Shown: in pieces, positions 8,974 to 18,450 of the stretch | Layout: each line of letters starts with the position of its first letter | How positions within the stretch are numbered: position 1 is the stretch's first letter | DNA from: Nitrincola tibetensis | Lineage (GTDB): Bacteria > Pseudomonadota > Gammaproteobacteria > Pseudomonadales > Balneatricaceae | Length of the DNA stretch: 64,000 bases | NCBI RefSeq assembly: GCF_003284585.1 | Contig: NZ_QKRX01000004.1 | Coordinates: 248,001 to 312,000 of the forward strand | Direction of reading: 5' to 3' | The notes under the pieces: generated by a model | What the model saw: only the letters and a program-made list of their open reading frames with translations | Database searches by the model: none | What the model was told of the DNA's origin: nothing | Position numbers and translations under genes: made by a program

Positions 8974-10191
8974 ATGCAGACATTCCCTCATTCTTCTAAA
9001 GGCTTTTTGGAACACTGGCAAGCACTCGATTTATGGCTGCTTGCACATCGTGAACTCTGGCAACAAGCACCCTTCTACCAACCGCAGCCTGACTGGACGA
9101 TTCGACACCCTGAATTATCCGCCACGCTACAAGCATTATCGGATCAGCAGTGTGCCCTCTTCGAAACTCACCCTGAGGAGTTAATGCAGCACCTCCAGCA
9201 CGCCATGCCATCACTGAGCGATGCAATGCAACTGTCGCAAATACCTCTCTTAAATAAGCCATCACTGTCTCTATCTGAAGTAAGGGCTAGTGGAATGCCT
9301 GGACGAAAACGACTCCAAGCCGGTGCTTTTACAGGCGCACTCTTCCCACTAAGCCATTCAATTGTTGATTGGTGCTGTGGCTGTGGCCATCTTGCCAGAA
9401 CACTAGCGCCACATGTGTGTAGCGTTATCGGATTGGAGTGGAATCAACAACTCGTTGAAAAGGGCAACAAGACGGCTAAAAAGTATCAGGATCCCGTTGA
9501 GTTGCGTCATCAAGATGTGATGAGCCCTTCACTGCATCTACCCATTGATGCCCATGTCGTTGCCTTGCATGCCTGTGGAGACTTACATCGTCACTTACTC
9601 AATCATGCATCCAGTATCAAATCCAAGCGCATTAGCCTATCACCCTGCTGCTATCACTTAAGTCAAAATATACAATGGCAGCCTTTATCGAAGGGCGCAC
9701 ATACGAGCTCACTATTGCCTATTGGGTTTTCCACGCTGCGTCTAGCGGTTCAAGAAACCGTTACAGCCCCCAATCGAGTAACACTTCAACGCCTTCAAAT
9801 AACCGCTTGGCGACTCGGGTTTGATGAGCTACGACGTAATTTCTGGCCATTGGAGCCTATTTCAACTCTTCCATCTGCCCCTAATCATCTGATTCAAGGC
9901 AATTTTGAGGGATTTTGTCGTTGGGCTCTAGACACAATCCAGCATCAGCCCCCTGAGGACTGCCACTGGAAAACATGGGAAGAGAGAGGGAAAGTCAGAG
10001 CGAATGTTTTACGGCGCTACGAGCTGCTGCGCCATCTTTTTCGGCGTCCACTCGAAATTTGGCTGGTGCTGGATTATGTCCTGCTACTCGAAGAACAAGG
10101 CTATGAAGTTCAATGGGGCACTTTCTGTGAACGGCAACTCACCCCCCGTAATATATTGATAGATGCACAGCTAGGGAGCGGCCAGACTTAG
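8974..10191 (+). CDS. SAM-dependent methyltransferase (Methyltransf_32 / METTL25-like)
   Basis: 405-residue methyltransferase. Motif I is DWCCGCGHLARTLA near residues 131-144, an acidic strand end is seen in VIGLEWNQ, and the diagnostic ALHACGDLH plus SPCCYHLS segments match the group that includes eukaryotic METTL25/RRNAD1. Bacterial substrates are unknown to me. The ATG at 8974 is the first in frame; the ribosome-binding site is poor. It stands alone, divergent from the HExxH gene and convergent with yqaA. Confidence 0.75.
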   Translation: MQTFPHSSKGFLEHWQALDLWLLAHRELWQQAPFYQPQPDWTIRHPELSATLQALSDQQCALFETHPEELMQHLQHAMPSLSDAMQLSQIPLLNKPSLSLSEVRASGMPGRKRLQAGAFTGALFPLSHSIVDWCCGCGHLARTLAPHVCSVIGLEWNQQLVEKGNKTAKKYQDPVELRHQDVMSPSLHLPIDAHVVALHACGDLHRHLLNHASSIKSKRISLSPCCYHLSQNIQWQPLSKGAHTSSLLPIGFSTLRLAVQETVTAPNRVTLQRLQITAWRLGFDELRRNFWPLEPISTLPSAPNHLIQGNFEGFCRWALDTIQHQPPEDCHWKTWEERGKVRANVLRRYELLRHLFRRPLEIWLVLDYVLLLEEQGYEVQWGTFCERQLTPRNILIDAQLGSGQT

Positions 10192-10246
10192 TGCAGACCC
10201 ATCGCGAGGATAGCCTGTTTTAACCAAGGCAGATCACTTTCTAAAC

Positions 10247-10663
10247 TTAAAGAAACAACCCAGCGATCACACAATAACGCACAGATTTACCAATGGTAAT
10301 GGTCAACAAACTCCATCGCCAGTTAACGCCAAGCCACCCTGCGACAAAACACAAAGGATCACCAACAATAGGCAGCCAAGCCAGCAACAAAGCTAAGGCA
10401 CCATAGCGCTCTATCCAATCACGCGCACGTTGTTGATTCGGCTTGTCTAATTGCTTTAAAGGATAACGTGTTTTTAACCATGCTCCCATCGCAAAGGTCA
10501 CCATGCTGCCCAACACGTTACCCAACGTAGCGCTCAACAATAACAGGATAAGCGATTGCTGCCCTTGAGACACCAACCAAGCCAGCAAAGCTTCTGAGCC
10601 GCCCGGCAAGAGCGTCGCCGAAAGAAAGGCACTTACGAATAGCCCAATCAACTCGATATTCAT
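10247..10663 (-). CDS. yqaA: YqaA family membrane protein (VTT/DedA-like)
   Basis: Small inner-membrane protein matching E. coli YqaA: the N-terminal FVSAFLSATLLPGGSEALLAWLV, the central IERYGALALLLAWLPIVGDPLCFVAGWLGV and the C-terminal GKSVRYCVIAG are characteristic of the VTT/SNARE-associated family. The role is poorly known; the wider DedA family is linked to lipid flipping and envelope homeostasis. The start at 10663 (MNIELIG) aligns with known YqaA length; an ATG at 10675, one base after the recQ stop, is an alternative. It is probably translated from the recQ transcript. Confidence 0.85.
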   Translation of the reverse strand: MNIELIGLFVSAFLSATLLPGGSEALLAWLVSQGQQSLILLLLSATLGNVLGSMVTFAMGAWLKTRYPLKQLDKPNQQRARDWIERYGALALLLAWLPIVGDPLCFVAGWLGVNWRWSLLTITIGKSVRYCVIAGLFL

Positions 10664-10676
10664 TGCTACAGCCATC

Positions 10677-12560
10677 TCACACGGGCCGTATCCATTGACT
10701 TGATGGTGCCGTACGGTGGTCTTCAATCACATCCAAAAAGGCATCGCCGTAGAGCGCAAACTTACGCTCACCTATTCCGCTTAAGCTTCTCATTTGCTGC
10801 TCAGTCTGGGGCCTATAGAGCACCATTTCCATTAAGGTCGCATCGTGAAAAATGACATACGGTGGAACATCTTGCTCTTGCGCTAAACGTTTTCGCAACG
10901 CACGCAGGTCTTCCCATAAACGCTCTTCAGCAGGATCCAGACGACGCATCGCCGGATTATTTCGTTCGCGCCTTGCGGCGGTCCGATAGTCCGTCTTCGC
11001 TTTGCCTGAAGGTGTTCGAGGATCTTTTCTCAGCTGTAAGGTTTCTTCGCCTTTTAAAACGGCGCGGCATTTATCATTCAAAAGAAGCACACCATGCCCT
11101 TCGGCATCCACTTTAAGATAGCCTCCTGCCACTAACTGCCGAAATACTGACCGCCACTGATTACGATCCAGGTCTTTACCAATTCCCCAAGTACTGATTT
11201 TATGGTGATTGTTTTGTACTACCTTTTCAGTCTCTTGCCCTAACAGGATATCAACAACATGGTTAACGCCAAAGCGCTGACCACTTCGATACACGGCAGA
11301 TAAGGCTTTTCGAGCCGCATCGGTTCCATCCCATACAGGGACGGGTTCTAAACAGGTATCGCAATTTCCACAAGGAGGATGATGCGACTCTCCAAAATAG
11401 CTCAAAAGCACTTGACGACGACAGGTGGTAATTTCACACAGTCCCAGCATTGCTTCCAACTTTTGTCTTTCAACCTGTTTGTATCGATCTTCTGCTTGAG
11501 AGGCTTCCAGCATTTGCCGCAAAAACAAAACATCCTGAAGGCCATACACCATCCAAGCATTGGCTGGCAGACCATCACGACCAGCACGCCCTGTTTCTTG
11601 GTAATAGGCTTCTATCGATTTAGGTAGATCCAAATGTGCAACAAAACGAACATTGGGTTTATCAATGCCCATTCCAAAAGCAATGGTTGCTACCATGATA
11701 ATACTATCTTCGGTAAGAAATCGGTGTTGATGATGCTGGCGCATGTCTGCACTAAGTCCTGCATGATAAGGCAATGCATTAAAGCCCTTTTCACACAACC
11801 ATGCAGCCGTTTCCTCCACACGCTTTCTGGACATGCAATACACAACACCGACATCCTGCTCATGCTCGGAGCGGATAAAGGTCAGCAGCTGCTCGCGGGC
11901 TCGTTCTTTCTGCCCGATGCGATATCGAATATTGGGTCGATCAAAACCTTGAATAAAATGTTTAGCATTGGACAAGGCCAAACGCGTAACAATTTCAGTT
12001 TGAGTTCTTGTATCAGCTGTTGCGGTTAATGCAATTCTGGGAACACCTGGAAACAATTGGCCTAACTGCCCTAGCTGCATATACTCGGGCCTAAAATCAT
12101 GCCCCCATTGCGACACACAGTGGGCCTCATCTATCGCGAATAAAGCGATTTCAGTCCGCTGCAGTAAAGTCAGCGTTCTGGCCTGCAACAAACGTTCGGG
12201 TGCCACATACAACAAGTCCAATTCACCTGTTAACAGTTGCTGCTCTGTCTGCTGTAACTGCTCAAAGGGAATGGATGAGTTAAGGCAACCTGCTCGAATG
12301 CCCAATTGAGACAGAGCGCTAACTTGATCTTGCATGAGTGCAATAAGCGGCGAAACAACAACCCCGGTTCCTGAGCGCACTAGGGACGGCAATTGGTAAC
12401 AAAGCGACTTACCTCCGCCTGTGGGCATCACGACTAGCGCATCACGCCCCTCAAGAAGGGTGTTAACGACGTCATCTTGGGGCGGCCTGAATTGACTAAA
12501 GCCAAAGACTTCGGCGAGCTGCCTTCGTGCGGAATTGAAAAGTGGGGAATAATCTGTCAT
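10677..12560 (-). CDS. recQ: ATP-dependent DNA helicase RecQ
   Basis: 627-residue superfamily 2 3'-5' helicase. Walker A TGGGKS lies near residues 47-52, the DEAH box in [20 protein letters not shown], motif VI in [16 protein letters not shown] zinc-binding set of four cysteines follows ([15 protein letters not shown]), then a winged helix and a C-terminal HRDC domain ending near [20 protein letters not shown]. All domains of full-length RecQ are present. It acts in recombination repair and fork restart. yqaA follows immediately on the same strand. Confidence 0.96.
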   Translation of the reverse strand: MTDYSPLFNSARRQLAEVFGFSQFRPPQDDVVNTLLEGRDALVVMPTGGGKSLCYQLPSLVRSGTGVVVSPLIALMQDQVSALSQLGIRAGCLNSSIPFEQLQQTEQQLLTGELDLLYVAPERLLQARTLTLLQRTEIALFAIDEAHCVSQWGHDFRPEYMQLGQLGQLFPGVPRIALTATADTRTQTEIVTRLALSNAKHFIQGFDRPNIRYRIGQKERAREQLLTFIRSEHEQDVGVVYCMSRKRVEETAAWLCEKGFNALPYHAGLSADMRQHHQHRFLTEDSIIMVATIAFGMGIDKPNVRFVAHLDLPKSIEAYYQETGRAGRDGLPANAWMVYGLQDVLFLRQMLEASQAEDRYKQVERQKLEAMLGLCEITTCRRQVLLSYFGESHHPPCGNCDTCLEPVPVWDGTDAARKALSAVYRSGQRFGVNHVVDILLGQETEKVVQNNHHKISTWGIGKDLDRNQWRSVFRQLVAGGYLKVDAEGHGVLLLNDKCRAVLKGEETLQLRKDPRTPSGKAKTDYRTAARRERNNPAMRRLDPAEERLWEDLRALRKRLAQEQDVPPYVIFHDATLMEMVLYRPQTEQQMRSLSGIGERKFALYGDAFLDVIEDHRTAPSSQWIRPV

Positions 12561-12780
12561 GGGGCGATATTATCCGCGAAGCCGTCGAGATTGTCATCCT
12601 AAAGGTCAGCAATCCTTGCATCTATCCTTCACCCTTATTTTTTACCCTTTCACTCTAGGAAAATTGATGCATCAACACCCATGTCTCTTGTTTATGGATA
12701 GCCATTCATATTACAGTTAAAGCTAACGTTGCTAAGGCTCTAACAAATGAAAGAGCGATGATCAATATAGGGATTTGACG

Positions 12781-13419
12781 ATGTATACCAACAAAAGTGA
12801 AGCTACCGCGCCGACGTCGACCAACGCAAGCCAGCCAAGTGCACCAAAGCCTTCTGCTGACAAACCGACTGCCGTTGCTCAACCCCAGACCGCCACACAG
12901 CCTAGCCCTCAACCCACCGTGCAATCTGCTGTTTCTCAGCCGGCTGTTTCTCAGCCTGCTGCTCGAATGCCGGTTAGACACGAACCTATTCCACCGACCA
13001 TTCGTCCTGAAAACAATGCGTCGATTGGATCTACTATTGAAGTCGAAGGGACTGTCAAAGGTCAGGAAGACTTGCTGATCGAAGGTAAAGTCAAAGGCAC
13101 AGTCGAGATCAAAGATCATTGCGTCACGATTGGTACGCAAGGCAATGTATCGGCCGACGTTTTTGCGCGTATCATTTATATCGACGGTACAGTCACAGGC
13201 AATTTGGTCGCATCTGAAAAGATCATTGTCCGTAAAAGTGCGGATATTCAAGGCAGCATTGTGTCTCCACGCATTAGCCTCGAAGATGGCGCACAACTCA
13301 ACGGCTCAATTGATATGAACCCTCAGTCTGAAGTTCTGCATAAAGCCTTTGGTAAAGCGAACCAATCTTCAGGGTCCTCAACGATCAACACATCGTCGAC
13401 ACTCAAAACGGAATCTTAA
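12781..13419 (+). CDS. Bactofilin family polymer-forming cytoskeletal protein
   Basis: A flexible N-terminal arm of about 70 residues rich in Ala, Pro, Ser and Gln (with a repeated AVSQPA unit) precedes the DUF583/bactofilin beta-helix: IGSTIEVEGTVKGQEDLLIEGKVKGTVE and repeated IDGTVTG and IQGSIVSP rungs. Bactofilins self-assemble into filaments near the membrane and scaffold cell-shape, stalk or motility factors. The ATG at 12781 was chosen because AGGGA precedes it; a TTG six bases earlier would add two residues. It is monocistronic and divergent from recQ; no peptidoglycan hydrolase partner is adjacent. Confidence 0.88.
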   Translation: MYTNKSEATAPTSTNASQPSAPKPSADKPTAVAQPQTATQPSPQPTVQSAVSQPAVSQPAARMPVRHEPIPPTIRPENNASIGSTIEVEGTVKGQEDLLIEGKVKGTVEIKDHCVTIGTQGNVSADVFARIIYIDGTVTGNLVASEKIIVRKSADIQGSIVSPRISLEDGAQLNGSIDMNPQSEVLHKAFGKANQSSGSSTINTSSTLKTES

Positions 13420-13442
13420 GCATCAATACTTTCCCTCTGTGC

Positions 13443-13480
13443 CCTTACCCCGTGTTGATTAACAACAATATGGGGTAAGG
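13443..13480. terminator. Hairpin downstream of bactofilin gene
   Basis: CCTTACCCC and GGGGTAAGG form a 9-base-pair stem, with a smaller GTTG/CAAC stem inside the loop. No T run follows, so it may be a Rho-independent terminator of low efficiency or an RNA-stabilising hairpin. Confidence 0.35.
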
Positions 13481-13667
13481 AAGTAAGCTCAGGTTGACGA
13501 CAATAGCGGCAAAAATGCCCTGAGCCGTCGCTATTCGAAGGTCATGTCAACATTAGTGAAAACAGAACACAGATAATCTATTCATAAGCTGATATACGGA
13601 TTTTAAACGTATCAGATTAACGCATTACAGGTTAGAATAAGCCGTCATGCTAATGGGGATTACACAG

Positions 13668-14258
13668 ATGAGCTCTGCAACAACCGGTTTAATTACTGAA
13701 GCTGAACTTGACCAACTCGAAACTTTTCTTTTTTCTTCCGCTGTATCTGAGGATGCATTGGATCTTATTGGAACACACGGACTTCTGTGTGCCATTAATA
13801 TCAGTCCAGTTAAGATCCCTGAGCAAGAATGGCTTGATTTACTGTTCGACAGCGAGCCTCAGTGGGAATCCGATGCTCAGAAAGAGGAAATCCTCGGACT
13901 GCTTCGTAAACTTCATTACACCATTGGTAATGACCTATACAATGACCAAGAAACGCTTCTGCCCTGTGAGTTAACACTCGACCTAGATGAAGAAGACGAA
14001 GATGAGGATTTGGCCGAACTCACAATTTGGGCCCAATCTTTCATGGAAGGCGTTTTTCTTCGTGAAGAAGACTGGTTTGGTGATGACGAAGAAACCGTTG
14101 CTGGATTACTTTTGCCAATTATGGTTGCCTCTGACTTATTTGAAGACAAAGAAGTTCTTGAAATCCGCCAAGACCGCGCCCTAAGTGAAGAAATGGCTGA
14201 GCAAATCCCTGAGCTCCTAGTCGATTTATATTTGCACTACCACGCTCCAGAGAAGTAG
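13668..14258 (+). CDS. YecA/YgfB (UPF0149) family protein
   Basis: Acidic protein of the UPF0149 family: the N-terminal helix region LITEAELDQLETFL, then GLLCAINISPVKIPEQEWLDLLF, and WAQSFMEGVFLREEDWF are the family's usual blocks. A stretch of consecutive Asp/Glu (LDLDEEDEDEDL) lies mid-protein. YgfB has been linked in pseudomonads to stress responses, but no general function is established. ATG 13668 was chosen for the GGGG nine bases upstream; an ATG at 13647 is possible. No C-terminal SEC-C zinc motif is present. Confidence 0.8.
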   Translation: MSSATTGLITEAELDQLETFLFSSAVSEDALDLIGTHGLLCAINISPVKIPEQEWLDLLFDSEPQWESDAQKEEILGLLRKLHYTIGNDLYNDQETLLPCELTLDLDEEDEDEDLAELTIWAQSFMEGVFLREEDWFGDDEETVAGLLLPIMVASDLFEDKEVLEIRQDRALSEEMAEQIPELLVDLYLHYHAPEK

Positions 14259-14266
14259 TTGATTGT

Positions 14267-14304
14267 AGGTGGATGACTGTGATTAAAAAGACAGGCATCC
14301 ACCT
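14267..14304. terminator. Bidirectional hairpin terminator
   Basis: AGGTGGATG and CATCCACCT form a 9-base-pair stem extended after one mismatch by CTGT/ACAG, lying between the convergent YecA and lipoprotein genes. Confidence 0.6.
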
Positions 14305-14320
14305 GAAATATCAAAACGAC

Positions 14321-14788
14321 TTAGTAGCTTACACGCATTGTGCTGCCTTGACCTAGTACTCGCACACGCTGACCTGGACTGAACGCTTGATTTTTATCGG
14401 CCTCTTGAACCACTGACACTAAACTACCGTTATCTAAACGCACGGTAATTTCATATCCTTGACGACGACTTGTCGCTTCTTCAATTCGCTGCCCAGCAAT
14501 ACCGCCTGCAACAGCACCAATTACTGTAGCAATTGTACTGCCACTGCCGCCACCAACATTACTACCGGCAATACCACCAATAACCGCTCCCGTACCTGCA
14601 CCAACGACACCATCAGTACGTCCTTCGATGATAACAGGTACAATCGTTTCGATCCGTCCCATCTGTACCGATTGAGCTTGACGCGCTTCGCCGCGACTAT
14701 AGCTAGTGCCCGTTAAACTTGATTGAGCGCAACCCGTTAACACTGCACCGCTTAACACCAGTGCGATGATCATTGCTGATCGTTTCAT
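14321..14788 (-). CDS. Glycine-zipper 2TM outer-membrane lipoprotein (SlyB/Pcp-like)
   Basis: 155-residue lipoprotein. The signal peptide ends in the lipobox LTGC (Cys20). The centre holds the glycine-zipper 2TM domain (GVVGAGTGAVIGGIAGSNVGG, then TVIGAVAGGIAGQ), followed by a beta-type tail (YEITVRLDNGSLVSVVQ, GQRVRVLG) typical of SlyB. SlyB-type proteins stabilise the outer membrane and protect outer-membrane proteins under envelope stress, often under PhoP control. A good ribosome-binding site (AAGGAGAA) precedes the ATG. Monocistronic. Confidence 0.9.
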   Translation of the reverse strand: MKRSAMIIALVLSGAVLTGCAQSSLTGTSYSRGEARQAQSVQMGRIETIVPVIIEGRTDGVVGAGTGAVIGGIAGSNVGGGSGSTIATVIGAVAGGIAGQRIEEATSRRQGYEITVRLDNGSLVSVVQEADKNQAFSPGQRVRVLGQGSTMRVSY

Positions 14789-14890
14789 TGTATTTCTCCT
14801 TACCCAACGTAAATGTTGGCTATTATGCCTAATAAATCTATTATACTAGAATTAAGATGAATGCTAGCTGACCCAACTTCTCTCTAAAAC

Positions 14891-16711
14891 TCAACTTCGT
14901 TGATACTTACCATAAAGACGTGAGTAAAGGCCGTTTTGTTCCATTAGCTGGTCATGATTGCCTTCTTCTGAAACTTTTCCATCCTCAAAAACAAACACTC
15001 GGTCAGCTTGTTTAACCGCACTCAGTCGATGAGCCACTATTAAGGTTGTGCGCCCTGCCAGAAAGGTTTTCATCGCTTTATGCAGAGCATACTCGGTTTC
15101 AGTATCCAATGCAGACGTCGCTTCATCTAAAATTACCACTTTGGGATCGGCCAATACCATTCTTGCAATGGCTAAGCGCTGACGCTGTCCTCCTGACAAG
15201 CGAACACCTTGTCGTCCAACAAGCGTATCCAAGCTATCGGGTAGCTCATGTTCAACAAAATAGTCCAATTGTGCCACTTCTAAGGCCTTCCATAGCCTTG
15301 TATCATTATAACTGCGCCCCATGCACAAATTGTCTCGGATTGTACCGTTAAACAACGCTGGCTGCTGTAACACCGTCACAACATGCTCACGCACGCATTC
15401 AAGGCCTATTTCAGTGACAGGCACCCCATTAAATGCGATGCTCCCTTGTTGCGGTGTATAAAGACCCAATAACACCTGTATCAGGGTAGACTTACCACCC
15501 CCACTGGCCCCTACTAACGCAATTTTCTCGCCGGGTTTAATGGTAAGGCTAATCCCTTTCAATACTTCCTGACCAGGTACATAACTAAAGTGAATATTGT
15601 CTAATTCCACCCCAACGCTCAAATCTTTCACAAAGGGATTTTGATTTGCAGGATACTGTGGCTCCAAACTCAGATCCAAGAGTTTGTTCACTCGCTGCAG
15701 CGCCGCTTTTGCTCCAAACCAGGAATATTGAATACTTAACACTTCTTGAACCGGCCCCATCATAAACCACAGGTAACCAAACACCGCCATCATTTGCCCA
15801 ACAGACAGGTCTGAAAACACAACCATCAGCATCGTGACCGAACGAAATAAATCAAAGCCAATTAAAAACACCATAAAACTAAAACGACTGGCTGCATCAG
15901 ACTGCCACTCAAAACGCGAAGAGTGGTCCCTTACGCCTTTTGCTTTGTCGATCAAACGCATTAAATAATGACGCTCACGATTACTTGCACGTATTTGAGT
16001 GATGGCATCAAGGGTTTCGGTTAACGCTCCCTGAAACACCTCATAGGCTTGATTTTCCTGTTTTTTAAGATGTTTGACCCGTTTGCCAATCAGCATCGTT
16101 AGCCAAATAACAAAAGGGTTCAGAAAAAGAATAAAGAGTGCGAGCTGCCAATGCATCCAAAGTAAAATCACCGCTGTTCCAATAATGGACAGTAGTGCAA
16201 CCAATAACTTACTAATTGAACCACCCACAAAGCGATCCACTGTTTCCAGATCGGTTATAAAGTGAGAGGCGACACGACCACTGCCCAGTGTCTCGTACTC
16301 AGCCATTGAAATACGATTCAACCGATTTAACAAAGATGCACGTATACGAAAAATGAGATCCTTTGAAATAATCGTAAATTGTCGTGCCTGCCAAACATTG
16401 AGAAAGATAGACACCACCCTTAAAACAAGCGTGATGACAAACACAGCCATAATATATAAAACAGGCCCTTGCCAAGCGTCAGGAAAGATACGATCCAATT
16501 GCGCAACAATAAACCCAGGCTGGTCCAACAATACCTCATCAACCAGCAAGGGCATAAGCAGGGGCAAAGGAACAGAAGCGATAGCGGCCAAAAATGCAAT
16601 GATATTGGCCTGAATCAATTCTTTTTTGTGCAGTAACGCGATTTTCCAGATGTAATTCCAATCGTAATGGGATTGCCCAAGCTCACTCACTAAAAACTCC
16701 TTAGACGACAT
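14891..16711 (-). CDS. ABC transporter, fused permease/ATPase (MsbA/ABCB type)
   Basis: 606-residue half-transporter: a six-helix exporter transmembrane domain (residues about 25-330) and a C-terminal nucleotide-binding domain. Walker A is GASGGGKST, the signature LSGGQRQR, Walker B VVILDEAT, and the switch histidine lies in VAHRL, all intact. It would homodimerise and export a lipid, drug or peptide; lipid A core flipping (MsbA) cannot be assumed because MsbA is usually next to lpxK. It is monocistronic and divergent from aroA. Confidence 0.85.
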   Translation of the reverse strand: MSSKEFLVSELGQSHYDWNYIWKIALLHKKELIQANIIAFLAAIASVPLPLLMPLLVDEVLLDQPGFIVAQLDRIFPDAWQGPVLYIMAVFVITLVLRVVSIFLNVWQARQFTIISKDLIFRIRASLLNRLNRISMAEYETLGSGRVASHFITDLETVDRFVGGSISKLLVALLSIIGTAVILLWMHWQLALFILFLNPFVIWLTMLIGKRVKHLKKQENQAYEVFQGALTETLDAITQIRASNRERHYLMRLIDKAKGVRDHSSRFEWQSDAASRFSFMVFLIGFDLFRSVTMLMVVFSDLSVGQMMAVFGYLWFMMGPVQEVLSIQYSWFGAKAALQRVNKLLDLSLEPQYPANQNPFVKDLSVGVELDNIHFSYVPGQEVLKGISLTIKPGEKIALVGASGGGKSTLIQVLLGLYTPQQGSIAFNGVPVTEIGLECVREHVVTVLQQPALFNGTIRDNLCMGRSYNDTRLWKALEVAQLDYFVEHELPDSLDTLVGRQGVRLSGGQRQRLAIARMVLADPKVVILDEATSALDTETEYALHKAMKTFLAGRTTLIVAHRLSAVKQADRVFVFEDGKVSEEGNHDQLMEQNGLYSRLYGKYQRS

Positions 16712-16802
16712 TTATGGTCCAAACCTTCGCTGTGACTCGCGCTAAAAACGAATTAATGGTAGTTTATGTTAACTTTAATTCTAATAATTTGATGACTGAC
16801 CC

Positions 16803-18092
16803 ATGGACAGCTTAACACTCAATCCGCTTGCCTTCGTTAACGGTGAAGTACAACTTCCCGGTTCTAAAAGCCTATCTAACCGATTATTACTCCTAGCTGC
16901 ATTAGCCGAGGGCGAAACTCGTATTACAAATTTGCTCGATAGTGATGATGTCAAACACATGCTGAATGCTCTGTCTTTGCTGGGTGTTCAGTATGAGTTA
17001 TCGACGGATCGTCGTACTTGCTTGGTTCAAGGTACGGGTGGCCCCTTTAATACAGATCAAGCACTAGAGCTTTTTCTTGGCAATGCTGGAACCGCCATGC
17101 GCCCATTATGCGCAGCCCTGTGCTTAGGACATGGGGAGTTCACCCTAACGGGCGAACCACGGATGTATGAACGCCCCATTCGCGATTTAGTCGATGCTCT
17201 TATCCCACTCGGCGCTGAGGTCACCTACCTAAAAGAAGAAGGCTTTCCCCCTTTAACACTGCACTCACGTGGTCTCAAAGGAGGACAGGTTAGCATTAGG
17301 GGCAATATCTCCAGTCAATTTCTAACAGCTCTTCTTATGTCAGCTCCCATGGCTGAAGAAGACCTCATTATCCAAGTTGACGGAGAATTAGTTTCCAAAC
17401 CTTACATCGATATCACCCTGCACAGTATGCAACTCTTCGGCGTTATTGTCGAGAATGATAACTATCAGCGTTTTGTAATTAAAGCTGGCCAACGCTACCG
17501 ATCACCCGGGGAAGTCATGGTTGAGGGGGATGCCTCTTCCGCATCTTATTTCTTAGCGGCTGCGGCTATCGCAGGCGGCACTGTTCGAGTCTATGGCGTG
17601 GGTGCAGACAGTGTTCAGGGAGATAAAGCCTTTGCAGAAGTGCTTGCCAAAATGGGCGCCGATGTCACCTATGGACCGACATGGATCGAAGTCAGTAAAA
17701 CAGGCCCCCTACAGGCCGTGGATTTGGATTTAAACGCCATTCCCGATGCCGCTATGACCATTGCGACCACGGCTTTATTTGCCTCAGGCACCACCTGTAT
17801 CCGCAATGTTTATAATTGGCGTGTTAAAGAAACGGATCGCTTATATGCTATGGCAACTGAATTGCGCAAAGTCGGCGCCAAGGTTACAGAAGGAGATGAT
17901 TTTATCGAAATTACTCCACCTGAGCAGATCATGCCTGCCAGCATTGACACTTACGATGATCATCGTATGGCCATGTGCTTTTCTCTAGCAGCATTTGGTA
18001 CAGCACCAATCACCATTAATGACCCTGGCTGCACACGAAAAACCTTTCCTGAGTATTTCGATCTGTTTAGATCAATCACTGTCAGTCGATAA
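16803..18092 (+). CDS. aroA: 3-phosphoshikimate 1-carboxyvinyltransferase (EPSP synthase)
   Basis: 429-residue enzyme of the sixth shikimate pathway step, joining shikimate-3-phosphate and phosphoenolpyruvate. Diagnostic motifs are the N-terminal [33 protein letters not shown] and the EPRMYERPI segment, plus the C-terminal [14 protein letters not shown]. It has the length and motifs of class I (E. coli-like) AroA. It is not in its frequent serC-aroA context; it stands alone between msbA-like and bolA genes. Confidence 0.96.
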   Translation: MDSLTLNPLAFVNGEVQLPGSKSLSNRLLLLAALAEGETRITNLLDSDDVKHMLNALSLLGVQYELSTDRRTCLVQGTGGPFNTDQALELFLGNAGTAMRPLCAALCLGHGEFTLTGEPRMYERPIRDLVDALIPLGAEVTYLKEEGFPPLTLHSRGLKGGQVSIRGNISSQFLTALLMSAPMAEEDLIIQVDGELVSKPYIDITLHSMQLFGVIVENDNYQRFVIKAGQRYRSPGEVMVEGDASSASYFLAAAAIAGGTVRVYGVGADSVQGDKAFAEVLAKMGADVTYGPTWIEVSKTGPLQAVDLDLNAIPDAAMTIATTALFASGTTCIRNVYNWRVKETDRLYAMATELRKVGAKVTEGDDFIEITPPEQIMPASIDTYDDHRMAMCFSLAAFGTAPITINDPGCTRKTFPEYFDLFRSITVSR

Positions 18093-18096
18093 GATA

Positions 18097-18128
18097 AAAC
18101 GGCCTGACTCAAGATCAGGCCGTTTATC
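18097..18128. terminator. Bidirectional terminator between aroA and bolA
   Basis: AAACGGCCTGA and TCAGGCCGTTT form an 11-base-pair stem with a 7-base loop; the A and T edges let it act on both strands. Confidence 0.8.
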
Positions 18129-18138
18129 TACAAGAAGA

Positions 18139-18450
18139 TTACTTCTTAGAGCCTCCCATACAATTTGGCGATAACGGTACTTGGCCTTCTTGCTCGGCCC
18201 ACTCGTCCGGAGTATAAAGGTGCATCGCCAACGCATGTATGGGGTTTTGCATCAACTCCGCCACCAGGCTGTAAATCGTTTGATGACGACGCACTTTTGT
18301 CAAACCCACAAAGTCCGGGCTCACCACCGCCAGTTTAAAGTGGCTTTCACTTGCAGGCCCAGAGTGCATGTGGCTTTCATTTTCCAACACAAACCCTTCG
18401 ACTCGGATACCGCCCTTAACCAATGCTTCTATCCGCTTTTCAACACTCAT
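18139..18450 (-). CDS. bolA: BolA family protein
   Basis: 103-residue BolA protein with the family core SESHFKLAVVSPDFVG, the RRHQTIYSLVAELM helix and the HALAMHLYTPDEW end; the C-terminal SPNCMGG tail resembles E. coli BolA rather than IbaG. BolA proteins pair with monothiol glutaredoxins to bind iron-sulfur clusters and also affect cell-shape and biofilm genes. Its start overlaps the end of the upstream DUF3422 gene by four bases (ATGA), so the two are translationally coupled. Confidence 0.92.
   Translation of the reverse strand: MSVEKRIEALVKGGIRVEGFVLENESHMHSGPASESHFKLAVVSPDFVGLTKVRRHQTIYSLVAELMQNPIHALAMHLYTPDEWAEQEGQVPLSPNCMGGSKK

Noticed and set aside
12781-13419. Low-complexity AVSQPA stretch as a tandem repeat or CRISPR-like element
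   Set aside because: It is a short imperfect codon repeat inside the bactofilin linker. No CRISPR array was found in the window.
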